A stretch of DNA of 64,000 bases from Apostichopus japonicus. Taxonomy: Eukaryota > Echinodermata > Holothuroidea > Aspidochirotida > Stichopodidae. Below, in pieces: positions 47,721 through 64,000 of this stretch (its first letter is position 1; the number at the start of each line of letters is the position of its first letter). The DNA is taken from NCBI RefSeq assembly GCF_037975245.1, contig NC_092577.1, positions 26,967,398 to 27,031,397 of the forward strand, written 5' to 3'. The notes below the pieces were generated by a model. That model did no database searches. It was not told the origin of the DNA and was given only the letters and a program-made list of their open reading frames with translations. The position numbers were made by a program, and so were the translations under genes.

Positions 47721-47993
47721 CAGGCGCGTAGCCAGGAATTTGCCAAGGGAGAGGCGAAACTGTAGATTCGGCATTGAAAACTATCTAAGCGTAGCGCCAC
47801 CATGAGTTGGCGCGAAGCGTACAAGAAAATTTTGGCTTAGAATGCCTCCCAGATCGCTGGAAAAGGCACTTCCCAGGCCTTGTAAGTTGAATCTTAGCAT
47901 TTTCTCTTTGAAAATACTAGCGATATCATAAAAACATTAATAAAAAAAATATATATATGCTCAAGAGGGGGGCGGCTGCCCCCTACGTGCCTG
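47721..47993. mobile_element. hAT-type MITE (273 bp), copy 1
   Basis: It starts CAGGCGCGTAGCCAGG and ends with the imperfect complement (CCCCCTACGTGCCTG). The 8-base duplication ACATGTGT is perfect at 47713-47720 and 47994-48001. The interior matches the MITE at 50086-50386 in the opposite orientation. Confidence 0.88.
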
Positions 47994-48001
47994 ACATGTG
48001 T

Positions 48002-49621
48002 AAGCAGGCCTTGTGGAGGCTCAGGAGGGATACAACCTTTGGGCTCAGAGATAATAAGGGGCTGCAGAAATAAGGAGGCAAAATTGGAAATATGGGATAA
48101 AAAGGATAACATATTACCAATTTTGAAGAATACTTTGAGGAAAATGAAATGTGCATCGAGAGATCCCAGTGACATAACGTCCTCAGGCCCCGAACTAGCT
48201 TTTAACACATCTGTCAGTGTGTAGAACTAGGGATTTAAGAACTGACCAGTGGTATAATGTATTTGCTGAATACCTGTTGACATCAAGGCTAATAATGAAT
48301 GTGGTACCGAGGAGATGACAAGAGAATCAAATAACGACAATGGAAAACCATATTATAATGCATAACCTCATTAATATCTGAAATATGACTGTACAAGCCA
48401 GACAGACAGCAATCTCTAGATGATACCTCACTTATTCCTGACGAAAATCGTTTACACAAAATTTGGTTCTATTGTTATTCACAACATTGTATCACACTCA
48501 CATTAACTTAATACTGGCATGACTACTTGGTTTTAATACAATATTTGCCAGGTACTTTTACAAGCACACACCAGCGATTGATATCAAATATTTTTAAGAA
48601 CTTATACAGACCATGCCTTATTTTAGACTAATCTTTGGCAATTCAGCAGCCAATAAATGTTATTAGATACTAACCAGCAACCATACATAATAATACACAT
48701 TACATTTATTTTGTGGGTTGAACATTTTGTACATTGTAACAATTTCAAGTGGACATATAACTTGTCATGTCACCAAGTTGTTATTATAAATCATTTATAT
48801 TCAGTATCTTTCAACTGTTGTTTGGGAAGGATTCTAGTTAAAATGCCAAACACAAAGACTAAAGGTTTTCATGTTAAGTCATGAAACCTTTTTATTAAGT
48901 TGTCTTCTTCTTCTTTTACTTACAACCCTAACTAACTTCATATTAGGTCTGCAACTGACACAAACAGCTTTGAATCATTAATAACAAATGTCTAACTTCG
49001 TTAGGTCTGCAACTGACAGTAACAGCTTTGAATCATTTCTAACAAATGTCTAATATATGAGTTTTCATAACATCTATGAACATTAATGTCTGGGCACGTT
49101 CAATACAGAGAGCAGTATTGTTTGTTGGTGATAATTATTTACATATCAAATGATCAACATTTTGAAATGTAAGAAGCAGCAACACCCTATAGCTGTGTTG
49201 GAATAATAATAAAACAGATAACACACATGACTGTGTGAATTTACTTATATTAATCATGCTGGTAGCATAATAAGATATGTTACACACATGACTGTGTGAA
49301 TTTATCCACATTACTATTGCTGGTACCTACTCATTAATTAAGGAATTGTGACTTCAGTTGTACACATATACAATGTAATTCTTGTACATGTCAATTATTT
49401 TCCATACCTTCCTTTGTCCCTACCCCCCCCCTCACCCTCCTTAATTAAATAGAGTGCTCTCATATGAATGGATGCCAGGCTAACAAGGCAGCTTCCAAAG
49501 ACATTCAAGTTAAAGCTGAATGTCATGATATCAATGACGGCATTCTCTTGTAAAGTTAACACAAACTATATCACATCATTCATTTACTGAAAGTTCTTTT
49601 GGACATTTTGACCTTTGGAGC
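48002..49621. other. SDHA 3' flank, small local duplications
   Basis: No coding exon. Two short direct duplications are visible: AGGTCTGCAACTGACA with neighbours near 48945 and 49003, and ACACATGACTGTGTGAATTT near 49221 and 49282. The SDHA 3' UTR should occupy the upper part. A minus-strand AATAAA lies near 48888-48893. Confidence 0.4.
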
Positions 49622-63388
<13,767 letters not shown>

Positions 63389-64000
63389 ACTCGACGTACG
63401 ATATTAGATTAACACGTTCGCACGTGGATTAAACTTGTAATCCGTACACAAACATAAATGGGAGTTCCCCACTAATCCATGATGTTGGAATAGGGCAACC
63501 CCTTCAAGTTCAAAAGTTCACAATGAAAAGTTTTTAACTATCAACAAGTCACCACGTGTTTGGAACTTCAGACAATAAGAATGTTACATAGGGGCTACGC
63601 AAATACGGGATTATAAACTACATACATAAGAATAGTACAGATTTATTTATATCGTTAATCGGCTTTTGTTTACTCCAGAAAATATACTTTCAATACGTAC
63701 AATGTCAATCTTTCGTACAAAAGATCTTAAAAATTAAAAAAGTAGCGAAAGATAAATATAAATGACATCGTGGAACCCCCCGCATTAATAGACGAATCCA
63801 TTTCATTACAGCATCAAATCTCAAGTACTGAACTGCTGTGTGTACCTGTACCGTACCCTAGGCTATAATAATATACAGTCCCGTGCGAAGATGGATTTAA
63901 ACTGGATATACTCCCTGCGGTTTTGGCTCAAAATTGATTAAATCGTTATAATTATTATAACAAAATGAGGTGAAATGCATAAGAGTAAGATTTTGTACAT
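63389..64000. promoter_or_regulatory. SDHA 5' flank
   Basis: Sequence upstream of the SDHA ATG on the minus strand, which should contain the 5' UTR and promoter. No TATA box or other site could be assigned with confidence. Confidence 0.35.

Overview
This is a stretch of an animal nuclear genome. Genes are split by many GT-AG introns, the base composition is AT-rich, there are minisatellites, SINE, LINE and MITE insertions, and no bacterial-style operons. Frequent TAGGCCTA-type words (about 20.4-20.8 kb), the intron style and the repeat content suggest a marine invertebrate deuterostome, most likely an echinoderm. That assignment is inference, not proof.

Left part (792-14,424): a 13.6-kb block bounded by perfect 31-bp inverted repeats that begin CAGTACTG and are flanked by TA on both sides, as in Tc1/mariner-type transposons but far larger. 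It carries two divergently oriented genes. One is a five-exon minus-strand gene for a 612-residue protein (Tudor/chromo-barrel-like N-terminus, basic patch, coiled coil, Ser/Thr/Pro/Leu repeats, C-terminal BEN domain). The other is an intact 339-codon Tc1-like DD34E transposase. A canonical replication-dependent histone 3' stem-loop with a purine-rich downstream element follows the transposase stop by 33 bases. I regard this as the most unusual object in the window.

Middle part (14.4-23 kb): a 28-copy, strictly 57-bp minisatellite that is open in one frame, dispersed repeats, two candidate minus-strand 5' exons of an unidentified gene, and a LINE 3' end split by a hAT-type MITE. From 22.6 to 34.1 kb lies a plus-strand gene with 12 coding exons (642 residues) that I do not recognise.

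Right part: minus-strand SLC25A51 (mitochondrial NAD+ carrier, 37.0-40.3 kb); a minus-strand orphan exon (43.6-44.3 kb) with an inverted decayed copy (46.3-46.7 kb); then the complete 16-exon minus-strand SDHA gene (49.6-63.4 kb), the flavoprotein subunit of succinate dehydrogenase. SLC25A51 and SDHA both act in mitochondrial oxidative metabolism, but nothing here shows co-regulation.

A recurrent theme is that four tandem arrays in two different genes (27.3, 50.5, 56.2 and 58.7 kb) start at, or include, an exon-intron junction, so each has multiplied a splice donor or acceptor. Coordinates of spliced genes were assembled by eye from splice consensus and phase; no alignment or search was run.
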